Shown piece by piece: positions 50,425-59,685 of a DNA stretch of 64,000 nt. This DNA comes from Hydrogenophaga aromaticivorans (lineage in GTDB: Bacteria > Pseudomonadota > Gammaproteobacteria > Burkholderiales > Burkholderiaceae_C): assembly GCF_013387465.1 (NCBI RefSeq), contig NZ_VYGV01000011.1, positions 1 through 64,000 of the forward strand, in the 5' to 3' direction. The position numbers were made by a program, and so were the translations under genes. Position 1 is the stretch's first letter, and each line of letters starts with the position of its first letter. Under the pieces are notes generated by a model. That model did not search any database. It was not told the origin of the DNA and was given only the letters and a program-made list of their open reading frames with translations.

Positions 50425-52418
50425 AGCTTGATCGATCGGACTTCGTAGGATTCAATGGGCTCAAACTGTTCCTCAAGGTCTTTCAAACTGACCTTTCCTT
50501 GTGAAACAATCCACAATCCATGCTCAAATGCGGTCTTTCCGAGCATGTCTTCTTCGGCGAATGTCGCCCTTCTCTGACCGCGCCACAGCAGATCGAGCGT
50601 TGGCCAATCACGTCCGACGATTGCGCGTCTCATTTCTGAGGTCGGCAGCATGATTTCAACTGCGACGGTCACACCGACAGTCCCGTCTGATTTCAAGCCG
50701 GGAATTTTCGGTTGGCAATGTGGACAGCCGCCTTCTCTTGCCACAAACATTGTTCCAGGGTCCAACCCGAACTTGGATTTAAGAAGGTCAACTTTGGCTT
50801 TTGGCAAACCGTGTTCGGCATCCGTTGCAGGAATCTTGCAATGACTGCACAAAACAGGAAGGAGCTTCTGGTACAGACTTGCGCTCAAAAACTTGTTGCC
50901 AGCAACGGTATCGGGGGGCATGCGAATCTCGCCACCACAAAGTCGCGCAACCCCATCAACTGCTCCGTCACCGTGCGCAGTCGTATAGGTCCGGTGGCCT
51001 GTCTGGGTCAATTCGGAAATCAGGTGCCCGGTTTCGTAGTCACGCACCTCACCGACCATGAGAACGTCGGGGTCCATGCGCATGAGATCCCGCAGCAGGG
51101 CCGTGAATCGTTGGGAAAGAACAGCCGAACTCTGGGTCACATCAACGGGCAAGGAGAACTGCACCACCCCAGGCATCACGTATTCGGCTGGCGACTCGGC
51201 GGTACAAATTTTCAAACGCGATGGATCAGTGACCTTCGTCATGAAGGTTCGCAACGTTGTCGATTTCCCAGAGCCAGTGGAACCGAAAATGATGATCAGG
51301 CCGTAGTTGCGTTGAACCGGGCCTGTAATCAACTCTTCGTGGCTTCTGTTGTATCCCAGCTGCTGGAGCGTCGGAATCTTGTCGATGCGCGGCGTACTCT
51401 CCAATAGACGCATCACCCCTGCATATCCGCCGATGTGTGGCCGTCCGTTGAACCGTCCTTCGTAGGCCGTACCAGCGACCTCTTGTGAGGTCATATAGGC
51501 GACCGGGTTGCGATCACTGAACTGTTCTTTAGTGGCGGTATCGGATTTCGAACGCTGGCCGAATGATGCCGCAATAGCACCGAGGATGAGCGGAGCCTTG
51601 TTCGTGCGCCACAGGCGGTAGGTCCCATAGATTCGGAGATGAATTTCCATCTGATTCTTCACTGTATCGCTTGTGAAGTGAATATCAGAGGCCCGCGCAG
51701 CGACTGCCAAGCGAACGATATCATCGTAGGTTGAAACGTAGAGCTTCTCCAACTTCAGGCCAGACACCATCGGGAAGCTTGCTGAGTATTGGGCAAGAAA
51801 ATCAGGTTTGCATGTGATTTCGTCAACGATATTGCAATACCAATTCTCTGATACGGTTGCCCGAACTGTTGTTGCGTGAGCTTCCTTAAGCACCTCACGT
51901 GTTCCGAGAATCGCAGTGTCACCACATCCCAGGTTGAGCACCATGAGCTGGCGTTGCAACGATGGCGTCACGACATCGACCAGATACCCATAGATTGGTC
52001 GACCCACCCGATGGAGAAGCTGGGCGAGATTTGATACCTCAGATGCCACCCCGAAACTTGGGTGAATAGCAATCTCTCTGTTTCCGTCAGTATTCGTGAA
52101 GGTTTCAGAAATAGCCTCGACATCTTCAATATTGTCGCTATCCGCCTCATCGAATTCGAATGCATTCCTATCATTCTCATCGCCGGTGTGCAGGCTAGCC
52201 CCACTACCCTGGCCCAAACTGGAATCAACATATCCGCCAGGGCCAGTGTCATCAAACCCAGCTGTTGTCGCAAACCTTTGGCGTGGCTTTCTTGAATTGC
52301 CAGATGGGAATCCATCGATTGACCCCTGACTATCAACGAATCCACTTTCAAACGTACTGTTTGAGGTGGTCCCTTTTGGGGTCAGCAATGATTGAATTTT
52401 CCGAAGCATAGAGATCAA
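50421..52418 (-). CDS. pilQ: PilQ, GspE-type pilus assembly ATPase
   Basis: A 665-residue ATPase. Walker A is GSTGSGKST (379-387), the Asp box follows (KICTAESPAEY) and Walker B is DPDVLMVGEVRD (about 440-451). The C-terminal Cys pairs LCSHC and GCPHC form the GspE zinc finger. The first 120 residues are low-complexity and acidic. It powers pilus assembly together with PilR. Confidence 0.85.
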   Translation of the reverse strand: MISMLRKIQSLLTPKGTTSNSTFESGFVDSQGSIDGFPSGNSRKPRQRFATTAGFDDTGPGGYVDSSLGQGSGASLHTGDENDRNAFEFDEADSDNIEDVEAISETFTNTDGNREIAIHPSFGVASEVSNLAQLLHRVGRPIYGYLVDVVTPSLQRQLMVLNLGCGDTAILGTREVLKEAHATTVRATVSENWYCNIVDEITCKPDFLAQYSASFPMVSGLKLEKLYVSTYDDIVRLAVAARASDIHFTSDTVKNQMEIHLRIYGTYRLWRTNKAPLILGAIAASFGQRSKSDTATKEQFSDRNPVAYMTSQEVAGTAYEGRFNGRPHIGGYAGVMRLLESTPRIDKIPTLQQLGYNRSHEELITGPVQRNYGLIIIFGSTGSGKSTTLRTFMTKVTDPSRLKICTAESPAEYVMPGVVQFSLPVDVTQSSAVLSQRFTALLRDLMRMDPDVLMVGEVRDYETGHLISELTQTGHRTYTTAHGDGAVDGVARLCGGEIRMPPDTVAGNKFLSASLYQKLLPVLCSHCKIPATDAEHGLPKAKVDLLKSKFGLDPGTMFVAREGGCPHCQPKIPGLKSDGTVGVTVAVEIMLPTSEMRRAIVGRDWPTLDLLWRGQRRATFAEEDMLGKTAFEHGLWIVSQGKVSLKDLEEQFEPIESYEVRSIKL

Positions 52419-52459
52419 TATTCAGCCAATAGAGGGGAGGATTGGCCGCTTTGGGTTGC

Positions 52460-52972
52460 TCAGGGAGCGGAGGCCACTGTCTTGCAGCTCTCGGTGGTGA
52501 CTGCTTTGGTGCCCTTGCCCTTCGTTGTGGACGTGCAGCGCTCGAAGCTCACCTTGCGTTCGTTGATGCCAACCACTTTCCACTCTCCAGCTCGATCCCC
52601 AACACGCAACGTTTGGCCATCCCCTGTCGTTGCGACCAGAGCCATGGCTCCAGAACCGACGCCATAGATGGAAGAAACCATGGGCGGCTTGGGTTCAGGG
52701 GGCGGTAGAGCTGGCAAGCGTGGCGCAGCAATGCCATTCCCCGACCCTGCTGCCGGAAGCATCGATACGGGGGCATCGGTCCCGGCTTTTTTGGCTTCGC
52801 GGAGTTCCTTTTTCAGGTTCTCAACCATCAGCTCGCGCGACAACCTTGTGATTTCGCCGATGGTTGCCGGAGTGGCCTTTTCTTCAACCTTCGTCGTCTG
52901 GGCGTTTGCAAACTGAGTTGCGAGGGCTGCCACCATGCAAGCTGCAATGGCGAGGGATTTACGGCTGGACAT
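52460..52972 (-). CDS. pilP: PilP-like pilus assembly protein
   Basis: A 170-residue protein with a Sec signal peptide (MSSRKSLAIAACMVAALATQFANA). A helical Lys/Glu-rich segment, a Pro-rich linker (LPALPPPEPKPP) and a C-terminal beta domain (TLRVGDRAGEWKVVGI, SFERC) follow. This matches PilP of R64-type operons, a periplasmic link to the secretin. Its 5' end overlaps the PilO stop by 14 bases. Confidence 0.8.
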   Translation of the reverse strand: MSSRKSLAIAACMVAALATQFANAQTTKVEEKATPATIGEITRLSRELMVENLKKELREAKKAGTDAPVSMLPAAGSGNGIAAPRLPALPPPEPKPPMVSSIYGVGSGAMALVATTGDGQTLRVGDRAGEWKVVGINERKVSFERCTSTTKGKGTKAVTTESCKTVASAP

Positions 52973-54257
52973 GGATCAGGCCTTTCGTTGTGAAGGTGAT
53001 GTTTTTTGGTTGAATATCGATCAGGATGTCACCATCAAGGATGGCATCACCAATCAGTTCTAATTTCAGCGGACTATTCTGGTCTTCGTCAGCGAACCAG
53101 AGCGGCATATCTTTCATCTCAAAATTGCTGCCGACAAGCTTGTCCGTTGCAAATTGCAACTGCTGCTCTTCAGGGCCGCCGGCCAGTGCAATCGGCAACC
53201 CACGCAAAGCCGGCTCCGAAAATGCCGTCTTCCAACCAGAAGGCGCAAGAAATTGCCATTGCGTCAAATTCTTGTTTCGCCATTCATCCAGCTTTGGGAA
53301 GGTCTCACGCTTCAGGACAATCGTTGGCAATTCGATTTCTTTTGTATGCAAAACCTCATCTTGGGATATCGCCCTGATACCTTTCCATTCTTCTGGAGCG
53401 GTTTCGAGGAAGTCGTCCAGAACCCCAGCTGAAGCGCTGATGCGGCGCCAAGTAAATTCACAGCTCTTGGGCTCGCAACGCAGCCTCGTCAAAACCCATC
53501 CTTGATGAACGATCGGGAAATTCTTAAGTTGATCGCGCACATAATTCATTGCACCATTGAGCGACACCTTAGGCTGCTCAAGGTATTGAACAATACTTTG
53601 CGAGTACAACGCCTGCGGCGTGTTGGAAGCGGCAAGAACAGCTTCAGCCCTCTTTTGCTGTTCCTGCTGGTATTGGTCGTACAGGTGAATGCCACCGGCG
53701 ATCAGTCCAATACCCACGACACTTGCCAGTGCCACAGCTATCAGTACTCCCGTGCGAAATACGGCGATCTTTGCTGAGGCGGGTTTCCCACCTTTGATCA
53801 GATCATCGAGCGTGAGAGTTTTTTCGACAAAACCAACTCCATTGCCATCCCCTGCAATGAAGACACTCGATTTGCCGGAGATGAAGTTGCTTCGATACTC
53901 TGGAACGCGATCATCATCGACAATTTCGTCGATCTCAGGAACGCCTTCTTTCAACCCGATGACGATCACTTGGTTGTGGAAATCGGGGTTGCCCGAAGGC
54001 AATTCGATCAATACCAGAGCAGTCTTGCCCTTCAGCTCAGGGTGCCTGGCGGCAAGCGCACCGAGACTGAGCATTGAGTTGCCCTCGGGTGCGCAACGCC
54101 CGTAGAACATTTCACCGTCGATCTTGACGACAACGCCGTACCCCTGTCCGGCAGCGGTCCAGAGTTTGAATTGCTTACCCTTCCCAACAAACGGGTCAAG
54201 CAAGGACCAATTCAGACCGGAAGCAAGCCTGTACTTGCCATGTTGAATGTGTTCCAC
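52959..54257 (-). CDS. pilO: PilO (PilO2-type) pilus assembly protein
   Basis: A 432-residue protein. A cytoplasmic N-terminal domain (about 1-165) carries strand-rich segments. One membrane helix lies at about 183-203 (GVLIAVALASVVGIGLIAGG), and a periplasmic coiled coil and beta region follow. This is the layout of PilO2 of type IVb pili, which joins the inner-membrane complex. It lies between PilN and PilP. Confidence 0.8.
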   Translation of the reverse strand: MEHIQHGKYRLASGLNWSLLDPFVGKGKQFKLWTAAGQGYGVVVKIDGEMFYGRCAPEGNSMLSLGALAARHPELKGKTALVLIELPSGNPDFHNQVIVIGLKEGVPEIDEIVDDDRVPEYRSNFISGKSSVFIAGDGNGVGFVEKTLTLDDLIKGGKPASAKIAVFRTGVLIAVALASVVGIGLIAGGIHLYDQYQQEQQKRAEAVLAASNTPQALYSQSIVQYLEQPKVSLNGAMNYVRDQLKNFPIVHQGWVLTRLRCEPKSCEFTWRRISASAGVLDDFLETAPEEWKGIRAISQDEVLHTKEIELPTIVLKRETFPKLDEWRNKNLTQWQFLAPSGWKTAFSEPALRGLPIALAGGPEEQQLQFATDKLVGSNFEMKDMPLWFADEDQNSPLKLELIGDAILDGDILIDIQPKNITFTTKGLIHVQP

Positions 54258-54266
54258 GGTCTACCC

Positions 54267-55949
54267 TTAGATGCCCATGATTCGCGGTGTGATCAGCAAT
54301 ACGCTGATGAGCTTGGTTTTGCTGGCCAGCGTCGACGCGCCCGTCAAACCTTGCTTGTCGGTGGAGCCCATGGTTTCCGACGAATTGCTGACAATGACCA
54401 GTGTTTCCCCGTCTCGCACGCGGAACTGTTGCGAGTACTTTTTTCTGGCAAGGACTGGCGTTGTGATTTGTTGGAACGATTCACCTTCGCCAGCCGAGAT
54501 GGACTTGAGTTCCACCAGGCTGCTGCGAGTCGAGAACAACTGCATCAGCACCTCGCTGTTGTCCCGGATGGTCGGGACAATGGTCATGTTGTCCCCGTAG
54601 GTGACCAGGCCCGGCTCCAAACCAGGGACTGCGGAGCCGCCGGTAGCGCTCCCGGTGCCGGGTGTGGTTTTGGCAAGGTAGGCTCGGTCCGTCACCTCCT
54701 GCAAACGACCCGGAACACGATTCGTCGTCACGATCGAACGGGTCGAGTTGCTGACGACCTTTCCAAGCCCGTTGAGGGCCTGCGCAACAATTGATGAGCC
54801 TTGGAAGTAGCCTTCGCGTGCGAAGTTGACCTTCATGCTCCCGCTGGTTGCCGAATCCAGAAGAGAAGAAGGCGCGGTCGTGTTGATGCTGTAGTTCGGC
54901 TTCTGCGCGGTCGAAAGGCCATCCACCTTCAGTCCCGACTCAAGGAACCTGTTGTAGACGATGCTCACATCGATACCTGCGCTGCTGCCGGCGTTTTCTT
55001 CGACGAGGATCTCTCTGACATCGACACGGACTTGTCGCGTGAGGACGTCGTTCTCCGATTCAATGTACTTCCCGATCCTGTCAACGCTGCTCTTGATGTC
55101 AGACACAATCACCACGCCAGTCATCTGGCTCACATGCACTTTGCCCTCGGCTGTGAGCATGGTCTTGATTGCCTGCTCAATCGCCGGCCAAGGTGTGAGT
55201 TGAGCGTCCACAGTCGCCATCGCCGACGAGCCAAACTGCGCACCGGCGGATTCGCCCGACCCACCTGCACCACCGGAGCCCACTTCATCTCGGTAGGAGA
55301 ACGACCCGGGGGCCATCGCGATCTGAAAACGACGTGTGACCAGACGGAAGAACTGGATCTCCCCGTTTTCATACGTCCAATGCGCTTCGGTGTTCGCTGC
55401 GATGAGGTTGAGGTAGTCGGCAAGGTCCCCCTTGAAGGAGAGCGGTAGTGGGCCCGTCGAAACACGTGCCATTGATTGGCTTGATACACCAGCGCCCATT
55501 GGAAAGGGCAAAGGCATCTCAGCTGTACCTGTGTATATCTTCGGGTCTGTGACTTTATCGAGGCCAGATTCACTGTAGATTCCCTGGGGCACAGCGACCT
55601 CGGGTGCAATTCGCACGGGCACCCCCGTCACTTTGGTGATATTTGCGGCCACGTTGTGGATGTGTCCACCACCACCCCCAAAACTGAGAGTGACGTTGCG
55701 CAAGTGGGCTGGAAGACGTGTTGCAGTGGAAGTGGGGGTCGGGCGAGCGCCGAGGAAATTCCCCTTCACCACCTTGAGTCCCGGCCGCGGCAAGGTGACA
55801 GTCGGCGTCGAAGCTTCGATTGCCTTGATTTCAGCCTTGCGGGCACTCGCTTCCTGGCTGACACCCACAGTGGTCACGGCGCAGCCGCTGATCGCGAATA
55901 CCGAAGCGCCGACAGCGGTGAGACGGAAGAAATCGAATTTCGTTTTCAT
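54267..55949 (-). CDS. pilN: PilN-like outer-membrane secretin lipoprotein
   Basis: A 560-residue secretin. The signal peptide ends in lipobox ISG/C (about residue 23). Domains N0/N1 lie at about 85-320 and the secretin core at about 330-555, with VPGRLQEVTDRAYLAK and the final VLLITPRIM. It forms the outer-membrane channel for the pilus. The next gene starts nine bases after its stop. Confidence 0.85.
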   Translation of the reverse strand: MKTKFDFFRLTAVGASVFAISGCAVTTVGVSQEASARKAEIKAIEASTPTVTLPRPGLKVVKGNFLGARPTPTSTATRLPAHLRNVTLSFGGGGGHIHNVAANITKVTGVPVRIAPEVAVPQGIYSESGLDKVTDPKIYTGTAEMPLPFPMGAGVSSQSMARVSTGPLPLSFKGDLADYLNLIAANTEAHWTYENGEIQFFRLVTRRFQIAMAPGSFSYRDEVGSGGAGGSGESAGAQFGSSAMATVDAQLTPWPAIEQAIKTMLTAEGKVHVSQMTGVVIVSDIKSSVDRIGKYIESENDVLTRQVRVDVREILVEENAGSSAGIDVSIVYNRFLESGLKVDGLSTAQKPNYSINTTAPSSLLDSATSGSMKVNFAREGYFQGSSIVAQALNGLGKVVSNSTRSIVTTNRVPGRLQEVTDRAYLAKTTPGTGSATGGSAVPGLEPGLVTYGDNMTIVPTIRDNSEVLMQLFSTRSSLVELKSISAGEGESFQQITTPVLARKKYSQQFRVRDGETLVIVSNSSETMGSTDKQGLTGASTLASKTKLISVLLITPRIMGI

Positions 55950-55964
55950 GTAGTTGCTCCGGGA

Positions 55965-56648
55965 TTAGCGATCACAGGCCTGGCTGGTGTGCAGGATGCG
56001 AACGACGTTGTCATATCGACATCCAAAGAGGGGATATGGGCCATTGGCCGTGTCACTGAGAACCTGATCCAATGCGGCGAAGAAATCACCGGGATAGGAC
56101 GCCTTGATCGCCGGCAAATCCTCTGGCGCCTCGTACATCAGTTCCTGTTTCGCCTCGCGCGCCCACCGAATCAAAGCGGTCGACAAATTGCCATCCGACG
56201 GCGAGACATCCCAGGTGTTGGACGAAACTGCCGGTGCAACTTGAGGTGCCTGTTGCGCCTTGACGGCAACAGGTATGGCGATGGCCGGTTGACTGGTGAG
56301 GACCGCATTCACCTTTTGGGCCGCTTCCAGGTAGAAGTACTTCTTCTCCCAGTCCATGGTTGCTTGCAAGCCTTCCCGGCCGAGCCACCGGTCAAAAGCT
56401 GTCTGCCATGCCTCACCAGTTTGGATATCGGCAACGCTCGCCCTCTTCAGATCAATTCCAGCCTTGACGAACCCCTTCCAGTCCGGCGGAACAATCATTC
56501 GGGCGGCACCAATCAGATCCGACTGAATCAAGGTGTTGCTGGATGCAGCAGGGGTGGCACCTTTGGAGGTGAGCGAAACGATATTGGACTGCGCATGACT
56601 TGCGCAGACCGCTCCGACCATCGCGAGAGCGACTATGTGTTTGAACAT
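55965..56648 (-). CDS. pilL: PilL/TcpQ-like pilus protein
   Basis: A 227-residue protein with a signal peptide (MFKHIVALAMVGAVCASHA). The C-terminal 80 residues (WDVSPSDGNLSTALIRWARE, DFFAALDQVLSD, CRYDNVVRI) match the TcpQ domain found in PilL of conjugative type IVb systems, which helps the secretin. It overlaps the transglycosylase gene by 16 bases. Confidence 0.75.
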   Translation of the reverse strand: MFKHIVALAMVGAVCASHAQSNIVSLTSKGATPAASSNTLIQSDLIGAARMIVPPDWKGFVKAGIDLKRASVADIQTGEAWQTAFDRWLGREGLQATMDWEKKYFYLEAAQKVNAVLTSQPAIAIPVAVKAQQAPQVAPAVSSNTWDVSPSDGNLSTALIRWAREAKQELMYEAPEDLPAIKASYPGDFFAALDQVLSDTANGPYPLFGCRYDNVVRILHTSQACDR

Positions 56649-57364
56649 GGATTGGTTCCTGGAAGTTGAGGTCTGGTGAAGGATTTTTCGAATTGCCGTG
56701 AGACAGCGGCAACGTAGCGCGTCTTTTTGCTGGGGGTCTTCGAGTGATAGCGGCCAATGGCCTCTGCCATCTGGCCTGTGGCGGCAAGATGCTCTTGGAT
56801 GATTTGGTCTGCCACCTGCACATTGATCCTTGGGTCAAACGCACTCTCCAAGGATTCGAATCTGGAACCGTTCCATTTCCAGTTCACCTGCATCAGTCCG
56901 ATGTCGAAGGATTGGTGGCCGTGCTCGATCAGCCGCTTGGCTCCATCGATGGCGGCTTTCTTGTCCGCAAAAAAGTAGCCCTGCCCCTGCCAATTGATCA
57001 CCCAGGGCCAGTAGCGATCCCCCCGCCCTGACTCTTGCAGCGCGACGCTGGCCAGATATTCAGGCGGGGTTTTGGTGCGCACAGCTTGGAAAAGTGTGGT
57101 CTGGCTGGAAGCCTGCCAAAACCCCCGCCCCTCAGCGATCGCTGTAGCGGTGTGGATGTCCAGGACATTCGGCTCCCAGACGGCCAAGCCGGACTGGACC
57201 AGCCGGGTAAGGTCCGCGGACTGATCTGCGGAGACCAGTTGGGACTTCATGGTGGGACCGTCGCAGACAAAAACGCGCGCCATTTGCGCGTGCTGCTGCG
57301 CCACTGAGACTGACGTCATCAGCGAAAAGGAGGCACTGAACAGCACTTTGGCGAGCATGTCCAT
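56633..57364 (-). CDS. Lytic transglycosylase (PilT/VirB1-like)
   Basis: A 243-residue protein with a signal peptide (MDMLAKVLFSASFSLM). The SLT domain follows: ALQESGRGD with catalytic Glu (about residue 127), DIGLMQVNWKW and AIGRYHSKTPSK. It opens the peptidoglycan for the pilus. It is the first gene of the pilus operon. Longer starts at 57376 and 57427 are open; 57364 gives the best signal peptide. Confidence 0.8.
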   Translation of the reverse strand: MDMLAKVLFSASFSLMTSVSVAQQHAQMARVFVCDGPTMKSQLVSADQSADLTRLVQSGLAVWEPNVLDIHTATAIAEGRGFWQASSQTTLFQAVRTKTPPEYLASVALQESGRGDRYWPWVINWQGQGYFFADKKAAIDGAKRLIEHGHQSFDIGLMQVNWKWNGSRFESLESAFDPRINVQVADQIIQEHLAATGQMAEAIGRYHSKTPSKKTRYVAAVSRQFEKSFTRPQLPGTNPCSNT

Positions 57365-57533
57365 GATTGGACACATGCCGCCGCTCAGCGAAGAGGCGAA
57401 TGACAGCCTTGTGGGTGAGCTTTCCAAATGCCCCGAGGGGTGTACCGGCCCATCGAACGCTCATGCGCCCAGCAGAAGCAGTTGAGCGAGAAGGCAGCCG
57501 GGTGCGTTTCTGACCCCTTTGGTGGTCGAAATT

Positions 57534-57558
57534 TCTATATATCCACATGGAATATAGA
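57534..57558. promoter_or_regulatory. Inverted repeat between pilus operon and dinG
   Basis: TCTATAT and ATATAGA are 11 bases apart, and a smaller TCCA-CA-TGGA palindrome sits between them. The element lies in the 315-base region between the divergent pilus and DinG genes, near likely promoters, and could be an operator for one or both. The rest of that region shows no gene. Confidence 0.4.
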
Positions 57559-57679
57559 GACACCCAGAAAGGGTCGAAAACAGGAATGGACCCAATGGGT
57601 CCATTTTTGGCGATGAAATCAGACTTGACGGCCGGGTTTTGTCTGAAAACATGGACTCAACAAGGAGCCCAACTCGATC

Positions 57680-59659
57680 ATGAGTCTGTCCGATAAGAAA
57701 ACCATGCTCGTGCGCGTACATGACCAGCTCGCCATCTCAGATCGTGAGCTTCGTGTACGGCCTCAGCAGCGCCAAATGATGGGACGAGCGCTGTCGTTGT
57801 TCGAAGCGCGGCGCGTGGGCATCGTCGAGGCCCCCACCGGGACGGGCAAGAGCCTGGGCTATCTCCTACCGGGCCTGATCACAGCGCTCAGCGAGCAGCG
57901 CAAGCTGATTGTGTCCACGGCCACCGCATCGTTGCAGGACCAGCTGGCCAACATCGACCTCCCATGGCTGTTGCAAGCCTTCGAAGCCTGCGGATACAGC
58001 CAGATCAGTTGCGCCATGGCCAAAGGGCGGGAGCGGCACGTCTGCCCTATCAAGCTGCAGGCTTTGACCGGCACAAACGACATGTTCGAGCAGGATGAAG
58101 ACAGGCAGCTCGAAAGCATGGCCATCGCGTTCGACGCGGGGAAGTGGTCCGGCCTCCGGGATGATCTTGTCGATCCTGTCTCGAATACCCAATGGGCCCG
58201 TGTTTCAAATACCTCGGCCAGCTGCTCCGGCAAAAGTTGCCCCGAGGTGGAGGGTTGCCCGTACTACATGGCGCAAGAGCGCTTGAAGCAGGCAGACGTG
58301 ATCATCACGAACCACGACTACTTGTTGACCACGCTGGCTCGTCGACCGCAGAGCATCCTGGGTGACCCCGAAGCGATCTACGTGTTCGATGAAGCCCACC
58401 ACCTGAACGCCAAGCTCACATCGGCCTTTGCCCGCAAGATCGAATTCGCCAAGCTCCCACTGGAATTGATCAAGGGCATTCTGCCGTTCTGCAGTGCCCA
58501 GCGCGCAAAGCTTGAGTCCGGTCTGCAGATCCTGATCGGGCAGTGGAGCAGCACTGAACATGCCGTCGCGACTCTGCTGGGTGAGGAACACCAGTTCCGG
58601 TTTCCCATGGGGACCGCCGAACCAGTGCTGAAACAGCTTTGCCTGGACCTTGGTGGCGCACTGCTCATGCTGATCGACGCGCTGCAGGAAGGCAAGGACG
58701 CCATTCAAAGCTCGTTCAAAGGCTCCCGTAGAGGAGGCGCACAGGACATCCTTCTTCAAGTGGCTCAAACAAGGATAGGTCAGGCTCTGGGCGAGTTGAG
58801 GCAAGCACATGAGACGGTCACGGAGTTCGCTGGCGACGAGACCATGGCACGCTGGCTCAAGCGCTCTTCCGAGGGTGTGATGTTGTGCGCCTGCCCATTC
58901 GATGCTGCTGTGAAGGCACGGCAACACCTATGGCCCATCGTCAAGTGCGCCTTGCTGACATCAGCGACGATCACCTCACTCGGCGCCTTCGATCCGGTCC
59001 TTCGTGAACTTGGCCTGCCCAAGGACACGCCATGTCTCAAGCTGTCTTCACCGTTCGACATGAGCCGGGTCCGATTGGTCGTTCCCAAGTCCGCGGTCGA
59101 GGCGGGAGAGAAGCTACACCCCAGATTGGTCAAGGCTTTCGTCATGGACAAGGCCATGCGTGCCATGGAGCACGTGGGGGTCCTGGTCTACTTCACCAGC
59201 CGCAGATTGATGATGGACGTATTCGACGCAATCGCACCCGACGAGAGAACCAGCGTGCTGCTGCAAGGACAATGGCAACCATCCGCCCTGCTGGTAGAGC
59301 ACCGCCGGCGAATTGATGCCGGGCTGCGCTCCATCATTTTCGGGCTGGACAGTATGGGCGAGGGTGTAGACCTGCCTGGCGCCTATTGCACCAGGGTCGT
59401 GATAACCCGCCTGCCCTTCCCATCACCCGATGACCCCGTGATCGCCACACACGGAGAGCACCTGACCGAGAAAGGCCTGGATGCATTCGGGCTTCTCACG
59501 CTGCCGAAGGCTGGCCTCAAACTCGCACAAGTGTGTGGGCGCCTCATGAGGCGCGAAGGGGACAGCGGTGACATCCTGGTACTCGACCGCAGATTGGTGA
59601 GCAAGCGCTACGGTAGACGAATGCTCAAGAGCACCCAATTCACCGAGGTCTTGAGTTGA
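57680..59659 (+). CDS. dinG: DinG-type iron-sulfur SF2 helicase
   Basis: A 659-residue helicase of the XPD/DinG family. Walker A is APTGTGKS (51-58), the FeS cluster Cys are 122, 182, 187 and 193, and motif II is DEAH (237-240). Later motifs include LLTSATI and VCGRLMRREGD. DinG unwinds 5'-tailed DNA, forks and R-loops. The ATG follows AAGGAG. It is divergent from the pilus operon. Confidence 0.9.
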   Translation: MSLSDKKTMLVRVHDQLAISDRELRVRPQQRQMMGRALSLFEARRVGIVEAPTGTGKSLGYLLPGLITALSEQRKLIVSTATASLQDQLANIDLPWLLQAFEACGYSQISCAMAKGRERHVCPIKLQALTGTNDMFEQDEDRQLESMAIAFDAGKWSGLRDDLVDPVSNTQWARVSNTSASCSGKSCPEVEGCPYYMAQERLKQADVIITNHDYLLTTLARRPQSILGDPEAIYVFDEAHHLNAKLTSAFARKIEFAKLPLELIKGILPFCSAQRAKLESGLQILIGQWSSTEHAVATLLGEEHQFRFPMGTAEPVLKQLCLDLGGALLMLIDALQEGKDAIQSSFKGSRRGGAQDILLQVAQTRIGQALGELRQAHETVTEFAGDETMARWLKRSSEGVMLCACPFDAAVKARQHLWPIVKCALLTSATITSLGAFDPVLRELGLPKDTPCLKLSSPFDMSRVRLVVPKSAVEAGEKLHPRLVKAFVMDKAMRAMEHVGVLVYFTSRRLMMDVFDAIAPDERTSVLLQGQWQPSALLVEHRRRIDAGLRSIIFGLDSMGEGVDLPGAYCTRVVITRLPFPSPDDPVIATHGEHLTEKGLDAFGLLTLPKAGLKLAQVCGRLMRREGDSGDILVLDRRLVSKRYGRRMLKSTQFTEVLS

Positions 59660-59685
59660 ACTCAGTCTCTTGCTAGGGAGGGCGC

